A stretch of 64,000 bases of DNA from Mariannaea sp. PMI_226 (Eukaryota; Ascomycota; Sordariomycetes; Hypocreales; Nectriaceae): NCBI GenBank assembly GCA_024336345.1, contig JANFOG010000015.1:434001-498000 (forward strand). Direction: 5' to 3'. The notes under the pieces were generated by a model. It ran no database searches. It saw only the letters and a program-made list of their open reading frames with translations, and had not been told where the DNA came from. Both the position numbers and the translations under genes were made by a program. This document shows, piece after piece, positions 11,608 to 23,730 of this stretch (position 1 is its first letter; every line of letters starts with the position of its first letter).

Positions 11608-11691
11608 TCCGATGCGGGGAATCGAACCCCGGTCGCCGCGGTCCTTGTTTCTGATGAAAACGCGGAATGATAACCGTTACACTACATCGGA
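11608..11691 (-). tRNA. tRNA-Glu (UUC) with 13-nt intron
   Basis: The acceptor arm is TCCGATG paired with CATCGGA (7 of 7). The D region reads AGTGTAACGGTTATCA as in fungal tRNA-Glu. The anticodon stem CCGCG/CGCGG encloses the loop TTTTCA-C with anticodon TTC, interrupted one base 3' of the anticodon by a 13-nt intron, TCAGAAACAAGGA. The T arm is CGGGG-TTCGATT-CCCCG. All arms pair, and a T10 terminator follows, so the gene should be functional. Confidence 0.93.
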
Positions 11692-12852
11692 AGTTATGGA
11701 ACTCCTTTGACTGTGTTCGCACCGTGAGTAAGACATACTATAGCGGCTTCTGAACGGCGTGGACTTCTGACGCAATTTCATGTTAGACCCAGGACCATTC
11801 TGGTACCATTGAGGAGAAAAAGACAGTGATACTAGGGCTAGTTTTCTTGGCCTCAATTTCAATCCATAGGGCGACACATTCGGGTGCTACGGCAATATCC
11901 GAACGAAGCATGTTCGGTAACAGATTACAGCTTGAAAGTTGGCTGACTTGGCCCGTCTGAGTATTCTGAGAATTGAGACGAGATTGGAAATGATACACTT
12001 CGTTTACTCCAGCTTGGAATGGAACTTGCATTGATTGATTCATGCATCAGAATTCATGGTCATCGACAGACCAAGTTCCAAGTGACACTTCTGAAATGCT
12101 GGCTAGCTATTTAGAAACCCCTTCTAAAGACATGAAAAAATATCCCCTGCCTGATATTGATCGGCATAGTAATGTATTTTTCATAATTAAGAGAATTCTA
12201 GGTATTGTATGTTGACCCACCTAACCGGGTGCTTCTCTTCTAGATAATCGAGCAAGTCATCCAATGATGGGGTATATCCCTTGTTTATGTCTGATTGTTG
12301 CTCCAGCCAAATATCCTGGATGTCTAACCGATTTGGTACTTACAATTCTGCAAAAAGGAGCGCAGAATACTGCGGCGCACTGATGGGACGATTAGCAAAT
12401 AGATTCGCTGATCTACCGGCAAAGGCACTTGCTGGCGAATTGTACTGCCTACAATAAGATCAGATCATGTCTTCCTTCACCGAGAGATCAAAGTAAATAA
12501 ACAAGCCTATTCCGTAGCCAAGCTAGGTATGTTACCACCTTCCGATCGTTATCGGAATGATTCAGATTAGCGACTCTAGATAATCTCTCCAATACAAAGC
12601 GAGCCAACGCATTCCAGAAGATCAATTCCATCCGGTAAGACATAATCCTAGCATTTTTGAGCATCTATTGTTCATTCATATTAGATTACGTACTAGACAT
12701 TGACTATCCCAAAAGAAAAATACAATAAATACGCTGGGCTTTCACAGGACGTCGGGCCATTTTAACTCGCCCTTCTAGATCATCACTGGCAATCTACACT
12801 CATTTTCCACACTCATTTTCCACACTCATTTTCCATCACTCATTCTGCGAAA
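11692..12852. other. intergenic with exon-like fragments
   Basis: On the minus strand 12210-12440 two open pieces with plausible composition flank a GTAAGT, but the gap between them is only about 20 bp, too short for an intron. No gene model closes. A triplicated CACTCATTTTCCA motif at 12796-12843 lies just upstream of the next ATG. Confidence 0.3.
12796..12843 (+). repeat. short tandem repeat before the Asp-rich gene
   Basis: Three near-identical copies of a 13-14 bp unit containing CTCATTTTCCA occur immediately upstream of the ATG at 12853, ending in a diverged fourth. They probably lie in the 5' leader or core promoter. Confidence 0.6.
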
Positions 12853-13493
12853 ATGAAGCCTTTCATTTTTACATTATTATTTATCGCCCTTAGCGGTGCC
12901 ATGCCAGCTTCAATCGAACGCAGAGATGACATCGCAGTTGACTCCGATGTTGACGCTGACGTTGATGTTGACGGCGAAGTCCATCATAGAGGTCATCGCC
13001 ACCATGGGCTACTAGATAGCCTTTCCCTCGGCGGCTTGGTAGAATACGTATGTGATGTCTTAAAATGCAAAAAAAGAAAAAAAAAATATTTTGCGCTCAC
13101 ACAAAATCTCTAGGTTCTCCATGTACTTGGCCTTTACAATTACCATGACTTCGAGGACAATGATGACCTCCTTGGATTCCTTGTTAATAACGGAGATATT
13201 ACCGATGAAGAGGCCAATCAAGTTGAAGGAATCGACATCCTCGGCCTTTTGCATGTTGGCAACGGCCGTGGCCCTGTGGCTAACACCATAGATCTCGGGA
13301 TAAGTGCTTTGAGTGATGATAAATATGTCGATGAAAAGAGGAAGAATTGGAGGTGAGCACACATCAACTAAAAATCTATTGTTGATCTTATGCTGAAATC
13401 TACGGATCACTCTAGTATGCCGACAGTGACATCCTGGGCCTCGGTTCCTGGGTTCTGGATGAGGAAAGTGATCCTCTCGTCGACGATGATTGA
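12853..13493 (+). CDS. Asp-rich secreted protein
   Basis: Secreted protein of 166 residues from exons 12853-13047, 13114-13352 and 13427-13493. The third exon uses the second of two candidate acceptors because only that one keeps the frame. It starts with the signal peptide MKPFIFTLLFIALSGAMPAS, followed by a Lys-/Arg-type processing site (ERRDD), then an Asp-Val alternation, DVDADVDVDG, and a His-rich HHRGHRHHG. The mature part repeats related Leu-Gly-rich blocks: LDSLSLGGLVEY, VLHVLGLYNYHD, DILGLLHVGNG and DILGLGSWVLDEE. Such acidic and His-rich composition could bind cations, which is inference. No known family recognised. Confidence 0.62.
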
Positions 13494-15223
13494 CACAGAG
13501 GCCGCAGTATTCATCACTGAAAATAGGGAGCATTACCTATCCTTGTTCAGGAGATTTCTTTGACATACGCCTTAGACCTACTTTTATCATTTTTCTTTCA
13601 TTTGTTCTCTTATTTAATCAGCCTGATTAATATTGCATAGTGAAGGACATAATAAAGAACATAGTATTTGGAGACATGGCGTGAAACACTGAATGCGCTA
13701 GCATTTTTACCACTGGGTCGAGTGTTCCGGTCGATAATTCGCAGCTCTTGTGATGTGCAATCCCTTCCGTATATTGCTTTGAAGGTCATCACCAGTGATC
13801 AGTCACCCAAACACGGACAGTCTCAGAGTTTGCGTAGCGGTAATATAGGGTAATGTTGATAAGGACGCTTGTCTCAGTGGCCTGCTTAGATTGCTACGCT
13901 GACCGTCTGTTTCTCGGCCCGTGTGCTGCCACGGGTACATGATAACTAGTGGTGTCTCTAGGTGCTTCCAACGTGGTTGCCGATCAGCCAGCAACACATG
14001 GCGCACGCCTCATGACTTCGTCACAACAATGACACTGCTGCTCCAGCAGCCATTTCGGTCGATCTCGACACGCCGTTTGCCACCTGACGTGACAACGATA
14101 GAGTTAAAACTTAAGCTTGATTTTGTTTATTTCAAGAGACCCGACGATTGTAATCCCCAACTATAACTCGCTTTTTTTTTTTCTTTTTTTTTCTTCTTTT
14201 CTTGGTTGACGTGCAATTGGTTGGGGGTGATTCCTTCGAGCCGGTCAAATTTCCATTCGGTCAGAAAATGGATATTCGCAGAGAGCAAAGCCTAAGATTA
14301 TGACTTATCACGCAGCCTGAAATAATTTTTAAAGCCGGCCTTTAATTAGTGGAGGTTGTTGGCACTATATCTAAATTCAACACAATTTTGATCATCTAGG
14401 AGATGCCGAGGCCACTAAGAATGAAATAAAGTGTCCTGAAACTGTCAAGGTTAATGTGGCAATTCTGTAGTGATTGCAATACCAACCATTGGATTCGGCA
14501 TCACATTATTCAAGATCTCATTAACTCTAGTCGCCGCGCTTGAACTGGGGAGTAGAAAGTTCGGAATGGGATTCTACCAACCGGCATTGACCGAACACTA
14601 CTTCACTATTAACGTGAATCTCACGGTGCTACCTTAGACATCTTTCATCTGATGGCTATATGGGTGATTCGTGAGTCGGTTTCCCTTATCAAATTAGTTG
14701 ACAAAAGTTTCAGGAGAAAGGGCGAAAAAAAGGCACATCAATGTTGAGCCAGGAGGAGAATATATGTTGTGACCCTATTCTAGGGGTTCATACTCTATTC
14801 CCTGTCCTATGCTTAGGTAGACTACTCAATTCGGGACTCCTGCATTCGTTGTAAGACCGGAAATAATGTTACAGTATCCTATATTCCTGTTTCCACTTCT
14901 ATGAGGTCATGTCTGTACAATGATGGCGCATCTCTGCTGGATGTTGGAGGCCGTGTTTAGGTGCAAGGCTACGGCGCTTACCTGGTAGGTCATCGATCAG
15001 ATCCTCTAAATCTAGCAACAGTCTATGAGATTGGAGTTTGAATCAATAGGCGCAGGTAATGGGAAATTAAAGGTGCAAATTAGTATCATTTCTGTGATAA
15101 TATCCCTCCTATTAAGAGTACTGAAAGTGGCATTCGTATATATACACCAGTACAGTGCACACCAAAAGCGGGAACTTCCACTGCCACTCCTCGTTGGGGC
15201 CAAGTTCGTGCTACTTGATGATG
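13494..15223. other. gene-free region
   Basis: About 1.7 kb with pyrimidine tracts at 14166-14205 and no open reading supported by splice signals or codon pattern. Open frames here are short and low in coding character. Confidence 0.4.
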
Positions 15224-16305
15224 TTACAATAAAAAGTCTCCCGAGGATAACATCTTCTCCAGCTCTAGGTCAGGTTGGAAAAAACAGTACATAGACTCCT
15301 GTAAGAAAGTGAGTTCATGGTTACGAAGACATGAAGGGTTTGACGAACCGGATCACTCGTCGCCTTGAAAGTAAATTTAGCCGCCGCATCGGTTACTAGG
15401 ATCTTCTCGTGACCACTTCCTGCGGCAGCCGCATCTGCCAGTAACTGTACTTCGCAAGATCTTTCTAGTAGGGTATATAGGTAAGCAGCCTCATCAACCG
15501 TACGTCCGACGGTCAAAAGTCCATGATTCTGGAGAATAAGCCCCTTTCCCTTTTCCCCTAGACATTCCGCCAGTGCCTGGCCTTCTTCTTCATCCAGCAC
15601 TGCACCACCAAACCTCGGGTAGACGCTATGGGCCTCTCCATAGAAGTTCAGAACGTCCTGGTTGATCATTTCGAGTCTTTTACCAAATGCAGAGTAAGCT
15701 TTCCCATATTTGGAGTGAGTATGGCAGGCTGCATTAACATGAGGGTAACGCTTGTGGAGGTGTGAATGGATCTGGAATCCTGCGGCATTCGAAGGTAAAT
15801 GAGTGGCCCCGCCGATGGCCTCCCCTTGTTCGTTGATGAGGATCAAATTAGAGACTTTGATCAATGAGAAGTGTACTCCCAGGCTAGCTTCTATTAGTTA
15901 TGCGCCGACAGTGATGAGGGGCAAAAGATCACCAACGGATTTGTCCAGAAGCAGTCCCTGCGTTCTTCATATCGGTCAGGATTTTCTTCCACCAGTATCC
16001 ATCAGAGTGAATTTTACAAACATACCTGGGTCACGAAGACTGATATGACCTGCTAGCCCTTCAGCATAACCCTTGCGAGCGAACACTCGGAAAGCGCCCG
16101 CAAGGTGCTCGAGCATCCACCGGCGTTGTTTTTCTGTCGAGCTGAACGACGGTATACCGGCAATAGTCACGCCTTGAGAGAGCCTCTCAATGGAGCTCTT
16201 CTCCTGGGTAGAGGCAGAATGTCGCTCAGACTCAGTTTGAGCTGACAACACCATGGCGCCTTCTGTGCCGGTGATAGATGTGATGGTGCTAGTCATGATA
16301 ACCAA
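15224..16305 (-). CDS. class II aldolase/adducin-domain protein
   Basis: Cytosolic metal-dependent aldolase-like enzyme (PF00596). Four exons, 16305-16026, 15964-15937 (28 nt), 15883-15349 and 15298-15224, give 305 residues. Splicing the tiny second exon restores the family core running from HISLRDP through FWTNP to LGVHFSLIKVSNL. Likely zinc ligands are visible as HTHSKYG in the middle and QNHGLLTVG later; GFQIHSHLHKRYP precedes them. The final exon restores SDPESMYCFFQPDLELE, typical of the fungal subfamily. A second in-frame ATG at 16296 is an alternative start. Members cleave or decarboxylate small keto-sugar acids, but many fungal ones are uncharacterised. It is transcribed away from the C2H2 regulator downstream. 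Confidence 0.85.
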
Positions 16306-17668
16306 AGGTCCCTGTCGGAAGCTTTTATGATAGGCTTGTGGTGTTGATAAGTGCGTGATAGACTTCTGATGCTTTATAAATTTTGACCCAATGAATTTGC
16401 CTATCTTTCTTTCTTATATATATAAATCTACTCTAGACCTTTCACATTACATGCGAGCTACCCCGATGGGTATGCTACAACTACCCCGAGAAATCATTAC
16501 CTACCCCGATTGGGGTTACTTACCCCGATATTTGGCGTCACCAACCCCCTTGTTAACCCATGTTTGGGTTTTTTTTTTTTTGGTTTGCAACATGTCGGCC
16601 AGGTTGGCAAACCGCCTTCTGCTCCATTCCATCTACCGGCATTTGGGATCTTATTCAGGATTGACGAGCGACCTTTGTTGTGTGCAGAAACTATGGCACA
16701 ACAGCCAGTTAAGTTCGCGTCCTATTGAGTAGAATTTTGAGATGGTACAGCATAATGGCATACCGAAGTGTGTTTTCCTCACGATATCTACGTTCTGTAT
16801 CACTCGTGCATTACTTTTCTTTTGGACACAAAAATGGTTGTCCTTCTTTAACGGTGGTGAACGAGTAGAAACTCCCTTGTGCCTATGACTTAAATCGTTC
16901 ATTACAGATCACCCTGTTGAATAGATGACCACTGACAGCCAACTTAGTACTTGATTTCATACAATTATTTCAAATCAACTTTGAGAGGACCAAATCTGTG
17001 TACTATTTTAGATAAGTAGTCTTCAAAACTGAAACTCCATAAGATAGATGACAACCTCGGCAGAGAACTGGGAGAATTACACTAGGAGCAGGGTCAACGG
17101 CAAGAGAAGATGGCGCGACTGGATGGAGCATTTTTCATGACCTTTGAATGATTGCCAAAATGCCAAATGCACTCTCGCAATATGATCTACGGAATAACCT
17201 GTCACCTATGATGACGTCAGCTTGGAGGCAGGCATAACTGTCTTCCTCTTAGCTAGAGGTGTCGTGAGAGCCTTTATATCCTTCACTTGATTGGACAGAA
17301 CAGGTTAAAAGGGTATTGCACCTTCCATAGCCCCTGAGGCACATTCCAGGTCCGCACTATGTTGGTAATGGTTGACGATGCTGCTGCCAGGATGCATTTA
17401 GTTAGCGCTTTAGAGTGGCTGGGCGGTCCGGGATTCGTTCGCGAGGCTTATACGAGAGAGTAATAGCCGATCGAGACACCTCCCACACAACCTCAACGCC
17501 CTCGGGCCCCGGTCCGTTCAGAGCGGGGAACCCAAAATCCACTTCAACCAGTTCGTGCGAAATCCGCTTCCGCGGCATAGCCGCCCGGGATTCATTCACT
17601 GAGTTACTCCAGCTGAAGTAGCGGAGCATATAACAACCCCGTGCAATTAGCAAAGCGATACTCCACAT
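16306..17668. other. intergenic between divergent aldolase and regulator
   Basis: Contains four TACCCCGA-like repeats at 16456-16530 and a T-run at 16569-16580. These may be promoter elements of the aldolase gene. No exon was found. Confidence 0.35.
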
Positions 17669-20218
17669 ATGAGGAAGAGAACAGAAGTCCCTGCGTGCAG
17701 GTTTTGCCGTAGGAGGTTCGCAAGGCGAGAGCACCTGCGTCGCCATGAGAGGACCCGTGAGTCTTCAACTTCCCTACAGGCTGTTGTCTTAAGATTGAGT
17801 GGTACTAATCTAACATGGATCAGATACAAATGAGAAACCCCATGCCTGCAAATGTGGAAAATCTTTCTCCCGAAGGTAGGTTGTTATCTTGCGAGGAAGG
17901 GTTTTACGCAGCGGGCGCCATATTAAAACGAAAGTAGGGACCTATTGTCTCGCCATATTAAATTAGTTGAAGACCCCGAAGGACATTCGGAGATAGTCAC
18001 TGATGTCACAAGCCCGCTGGAAAGTACTGTGAACACTGTAGGGTCGGCCGATGCGATCCCTCCACCAGCGACTACGACGATACCATCTTCTATGACCGGC
18101 CCATCTGCCAGCATTCTCGATCTTTCCATAGACTGCCAACCTGCTGTTGCCACCCCTTTTTCAACTAGTGATTCAGCTGATCTCGATTTACTCTGGGGAA
18201 ATCTTCCGTTTAATCCTGAGCCAGCTGACTATACTATTCCCAATTTCTATCTCCCATTCGACTTTCAAACCCTCGGGCAATATGGGATATCTGACCCATT
18301 ATTCAGCCCCCAGCCGCCTCTCTCAGATGAGCAGCAGCATCTGGAAAATAGCGCCGCCGGATTTGAGTGGCAGGAAAATTTTTCAAGATATGCATCTCGA
18401 CTACCGTCTTTACAACCAGAGCAGCACGACGAGGTTTCACCGGAAGATGAACTACCTGAGCTTTCGCCATCTCCAGCTCAAGTCAGGAAGCATTTGGAAG
18501 AACATAGGACAGGTCGTCCCTGGTACATTTCTCGTGCTGCATATACTCAGATCCGATTGATAGTGGACTCCGAGAAGCAAAATCTCCCGGTTGGATTTCT
18601 GTTCCCATCTCGACATGCACTCAGCAGATACATTGAGGGCTTTTCTAGTTTCCAAGCACACCTCCCATTTATTCATCTTCCAACTACCGAGGCTTCTCGA
18701 ATTCCACTGGAGCTCCTCCTTTCAATGGCCGCCGTGGGTGCACAATATCGGCTTGAACGACAGGCGGCAAGAGATCTTGCACAGGCTTCAAAATGCATCA
18801 TAGATTTGAAACTGAGATTGAGTCGCAATTCCACGCCTTGTATAATAACGCCGACATCCTTCCCCCCGGCAGTGAACTCACACAATGTATCCGAGTCACC
18901 TTTTTTATCTGTGGCATCAAGTATTGGCCAAGACGACGGTCATCCCGCGCCAACAATACTCCCAAAGCCAGCCAGCGAAGCATTGGCTATTGAGACCCTC
19001 CAGGCTATGATCATAGTCATTGTGATATGTACATACAATGACAAGGACCGCCTCTCTCAGGCGTTCTCATTGGCTGATCAGCTAGCACATCATTTGAGAC
19101 AGGGAGGATATCTGGAGCCGGGGCAGCAACCGCTCGAGACTGAATCTTGGTCAGAGTGGGTTCGCTATGAAGGACGCCGCCGGACGGTTTTGACTGCTTT
19201 TGTGTTCCTCAACATACACACCATCATTTACGACATGCCTCCACGCCTCATGATCAGCGAAGTTTGGTCCATCAGGATACCCCAGCCCGAGACACACTGG
19301 CAAGCGCCGAGAGCAAGGGAATGGTCAGAGCTCCGACACAACGATACTTTAATATCTGCGACTTTTGGGGACTGTTATGCAGACCTCTTCACTTGTGGGC
19401 CTACAACATTGAATGTCGGACATGAGAACTCCGTATTCGGAAACTTGGTAGCGATTCACGGCATCCTCCAACAAATCCACTTGTCAAGAGAATCATTCAT
19501 CGCCTTTGATTCGACGCTGTGCGGTCATACAGCTTCGCCCTTGCCAGATGACGTGGCCAAGAGATTCAAGTCGGCGTTGCGTCGGTGGCAACGCAAGTGG
19601 TCTGCGAACAAAGAGTCTTCGACTCGGCCGACATCCCCTGTAGGGCCTTTGGAATTCAACTCGACGGCTCTATTTAGAATTGCCTGTGTTAGAATGGACT
19701 TTCACATAGGTCTTTATCGAAAGTGGGCGTCAAGGGATCCAGCCACCATTGCTGATGGCTTCAGGCAAGCACCGGCACCATCCCGCTCACCGCATCTATA
19801 TGCTGCTGTCATTCAAAGTGCGCATGCTCTTAGTATTCCAGTTCGTTTTGGGATTCAGTATGTCGCGAAGACTCAGAACCTGGCTGGGAGCTTGATTCAC
19901 AACTTGTGCAATTTAGAGTGCGCTTTATTCCTATGCAAGTGGCTGGAGCGTCTAAGCCAAGACGATCAGTCTTTGCTCAAGGAGGAAAAACGTCTGCTTT
20001 GTATCATCGCTGGGATTTTGCAAGAGACTCCCTTCTTCCAGTCCGCATCCTCGAGCATTTTCACTTGCACGGTAATTAGACACATGTCCTGTGCTATTAT
20101 GAGGTTGATAGGCGAGACATTCAAAAGCACTCATGTGTTTGAAATCATGAATGCATTGGAGGAAGCGGTGGAACGGTACGTCTCGTATCTTGAACTTCAG
20201 ATTAGCAACACAGTTTGA
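17669..20218 (+). CDS. C2H2 zinc-finger / fungal_trans transcription factor
   Basis: Nuclear regulator of 806 residues from exons 17669-17756, 17824-17875 and 17938-20218. The first two small exons are needed for the DNA-binding domain: finger 1 is CRFCRRRFARREHLRRHERT (C-x2-C-x12-H-x3-H), the linker is HTNEKPH, and finger 2 is CKCGKSFSRR joined to DLLSRHIK (C-x1-C, short first knuckle). The acidic, Pro/Ser-rich segment after it resembles an activation region. From about residue 240 the fungal_trans (PF04082) domain follows, with FIHLPTTEASRIPLELLLSM, RRTVLTAFVFLNIHTIIYDM and later helices to the C-terminus. Two-finger plus PF04082 proteins commonly regulate carbon or secondary metabolism; the targets here are unknown, but the flanking aldolase and MFS carrier are candidates. 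Confidence 0.88.
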
Positions 20219-21281
20219 GCAGATTGCTTCTCCAAAGCTCCTCATTCAGACACATTCAGAATCAACCTGGAGACCTCTATCAGTATGTTTAGGGAGCTAT
20301 AGGTTGGAAGCCTTACGAGTCCAGGGTAAAATATAGTATAATACGTGAATTATATATGTATTGCCGAAACTCATGTTTAATAAAGACATCAACTGTAAGT
20401 ATGGAAGACGAGAGTTGTAGCTTCGGTTGAAAATGGGGGTCCGCTTCCGTCCAGCGGATGGTAAAGGAAAAGTTGCATGCGCCATTATTTGTTCGTTTTC
20501 AAAAGTTCTTTAACTGCAAAAAGTGACAAGCGTCGACTTTTTTGGTGTCTCGAGAAAGTTAGAACATCGACGCGATGTTTGACATGGAATTTACGAAAGG
20601 CATATTTATCAGCAAACACTATAATCAAGAGAAATTGCAAAAGTACATGCTACATGTCCGTCATTCCCCGCCCTGTATGAGCCATCTTGATTGCTGTTGA
20701 CCCATCATGAGGGGTTGCGACGAACTTCCACTCACGCCCATGAGTCAATTTCGTCAAGGGAGAAAGTTCTCTCACACGATAGACCAACTGATGAATCGCA
20801 CTTGGTGGCTTCTAAGCAGACATAAACCTGATCCATTCGAAGGCTGTAATCTTCTGACTGCTCCTCGTGGAGCGCCTATCCCGGCTCGTATTAATTACCC
20901 CGGATTACGCCGGACTCGACCCCAACTAAACAACAAAACACCGAGAAGATCCGATATGAGGACTCCAAATATTGGAGTAGTTTGACTGACCCTGGTCCTT
21001 CTTAACTACCCCACGTCCCACAAGGCACTCTCTTGGAGCTATTTGCAGCTTGGAATCCTCGCTAAGCCAGGTATGGTTCGCAGGAACTCCGCATTGATGC
21101 TTAAGAGCCAAACCTAATGGCTGAGAAGCATATTCTGCATGAATCCTGGCAAGTTATAAGGGGGGCCAGTATTCTCCCAGTATGATGATATTTTTTTCGG
21201 CCAGCCCTCGAAGTGTCTCTCTCACTTTCCTGGCAAATCATTCAAATCATCGTTTGACCTGCTCTTCGTCCGTGACCAACA
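20219..21281. other. intergenic upstream of MFS gene
   Basis: No gene was resolved. The last 150 bp before the MFS ATG are pyrimidine-rich, consistent with a fungal promoter. Confidence 0.4.
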
Positions 21282-23229
21282 ATGACCGACTTAAACACGC
21301 TTGAGCAAAAATTGACTTCCGATGCGGTGTCCGCGCTTCATATAGAAGGAGATAAGGGTGTCTCAGAATCGGAAGAGATTCCAAATTATGATGAAGCCGA
21401 GACTCGACGTATCCTACGAAAAGTTGACTATCGCATTGTGCCAGCGCTAGCTGTGATGTATCTGATATCTTTCATCGATCGTTCAAACAGTATGGTGCAG
21501 GGATTCACTCTATCAGCCGTCATAGCTAACCTGGCATGTAGTTGGCAACGCAAAGGTTGCTGGAATGAATGAAGACTTGGGGCTGAGCGGCAGCCAGTAC
21601 AATATCGCGCTCAGCGTCTTCTTCATCCCTTACATCCTATTTGAAATCCCCAGTAACATCATTCTCAAGCTCGTACGGCCTAGCATCTGGATGCCATCTA
21701 TTATGCTAGCTTGGGGCATTGTCTTGACCTTGATGGGCATCATAAGCGACTTCCGAGGTCTTGCGATTTCACGTTTCTTCCTTGGACTCACAGAGGTGAG
21801 TAGCAGCAAAAGAAAAAAAGAAAATGGAAGAATTGAGATACGAGATTAATATATATCTATAACAGGCTGGATTTTTCCCCGGTTCCACCTATCTTCTCAC
21901 CACCTGGTACTGCCGATATGAGGTTCAGACGCGCATGGTGATCTTCTTTGCTGGAGCATCTCTATCTGGCGCATTTTCGGGCCTCTTGGCCTACGGAATT
22001 CAGCACATGGACGGTATCGGCAATATTCATGGCTGGCAGTGGTAAGGCTTTTCCTCAAAGGCAATGGTAGTCATCAAAAATGAACTGACAACCCAGCAGG
22101 ATCTTTATCCTTGAAGGTATCGTGACAGTATTGGTCGCAGTGACATTGTATTTCTGTTTACCCGATGGCCCTTCATCTGCAACGTTTCTGTCCGAGGAGG
22201 AGAAGCGATTTCTCATTCTTCGACTTGAAAACGACACCGGCTCTTCTCAAGGAAGAGTCACTAATCATGACAAGATGTCCCTGATCCATGTCCTGAACGC
22301 GCTCACGGATTGGAGAGTTTACTTTGCAGTGGTAATTAATCTCCATCTCAGCTCTTGCCTTGGGTCATGGTAAATAACCATCGTTCTTAGGTCATATATA
22401 TGGGCAGTACTGTTGGAATCTACGCGTAAGAATAAGACTGATACACAAATCATCTTCCGTGACTGAGGAAGATGCTAACTCGGATAATAGTTTCAGCTTT
22501 ACGTTGCCGAGCGTGATTAAAGAATTTGGGTATAGCGCAGCCAATGCAGTACGTTCTCGCCAAAAAACGAATCTAAGATTTTAGAGAATATACGAAAGAT
22601 ACTAACGCAACACGCGCCTGACAGCAACTATTGACCGTTCCAATTTATGTCTTCGCCATGATTTGCGCGACAGCAACGGCTATTGCTTCTGATCGCTACC
22701 AACAGCGAGCCAACTTCATCCTGGGGAGCTGCGTTGTCTCGGTGTTGAGTTTTATCGCGTTAACAGCTACTCCCCGACCTGGGCTCCCAGGAGTGACCTA
22801 TGGGTTTCTGTTTATGGCAGCAGGAGGCTTATATTCTTCTATCGTTCCCACGATCAGTTGGATTGGTAAGAAGTGTTTCATATGACTTGACTGGAATGGC
22901 TGCTCACATGAATAACAGGAAATAATATGGCTCCCTCGAGCAAGCGTGCGATCGGCATGGCGGCTGTCATCGCTGGTGGAAATATGGGAGGAATCGTCGG
23001 CAGCAACATTTTCTTGGTAAAGGAAGCTCCCAAATACTGGACAGGATACGGTGTTTGTCTTTCTATAGCCGTTTGCGCCACCATTTCGACCTTGATTCTT
23101 AAGAGGTCGTATTATAACCATAATGCCTCTCGGGACAGAATGACTGATGAGGAGATCAGAGAAAAGTATACGGATAACCAACTCACTCAGCTTGGTGACC
23201 GCAGTCCATATTTTCGGTATACGCTTTAG
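21282..23229 (+). CDS. MFS allantoate-permease-family transporter
   Basis: Plasma-membrane anion:cation symporter of the Dal5/Tna1 type, 504 residues. Eight exons: 21282-21489, 21542-21795, 21866-22041, 22100-22331, 22391-22425 (35 nt), 22491-22548, 22625-22865 and 22919-23229. Signatures: LRKVDYRIVPALAVMYLISF before TM1, DRSNIGNAKVAGM restored across intron 1, PSNIILKLVRPSIWMP after TM2, AGFFPGSTYLLTTWYCRYE after TM4, the central loop FLSEEEKRFLILRL, and NNMAPSSKRAIGMAA near TM10. The family carries carboxylates such as allantoate, nicotinate or related organic anions; the substrate is not determinable. It lies downstream of and in the same direction as the C2H2 regulator, which could control it. 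Confidence 0.88.
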
Positions 23230-23611
23230 TATTTTTTTTTTATGAAACTATCCCTGGTATTTGAGAACATTTTTTCTGTTGTCATGGATTCCATCGTGAC
23301 CCCAAACTAGGAGATAGAAAGACTTATATAATTAGTAAAGGGGGACGGGCCCGGGGGTGGTAAAGCCGGTAATTTACATGCGTAATGTAACAACGATACA
23401 AATGCAGTGAAGCTATTCTCAGCCAAACAAAAAATATTTTTCAGCATACTACAATAAGTTACTTCTAGCATAGCCTGCTAGAGGCAAATTGTGTGTCCAT
23501 TGTTGCCGTAAATCCATACAGGGGGGACCTCGCATTTGAAGTGAACAGATGAATCCCTCACTCACTCACACACACACGAAAAAAAGAAGAAAGCTAGACG
23601 GGCAGCAAAAA
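23230..23611. other. intergenic
   Basis: Nothing coding was recognised between the MFS stop and the 5S gene. An AC-rich tract occurs at 23560-23577. Confidence 0.4.
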
Positions 23612-23730
23612 ACATACAACAGCAGGGATTCGCTGGTCGTCACCGACCCAACTACTAATCTGCCGCTTCCCAGCTTGACGTACGGAGAGCAGACGGGATC
23701 CAGTATTTTCTAGGAGCTATGGTCGTATGT
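23612..23730 (-). rRNA. 5S ribosomal RNA
   Basis: A 119-nt Pol III gene starting ACATACGACCATAG and ending TTGTATGT, with terminal helix complementarity between the first and last eight bases. The internal control region is intact (GGGTCGGTGACGACCAGCG near the 3' half; GGATCCCGTCTGCTCTCCG in the 5' half). A T6 run directly follows the 3' end. Isolated 5S genes scattered among protein genes are normal for Pezizomycotina. Confidence 0.92.

Noticed and set aside
12210..12440. Two exon-like minus-strand pieces
   Set aside because: The gap between them is about 20 bp, too small for an intron, and no third exon was found.
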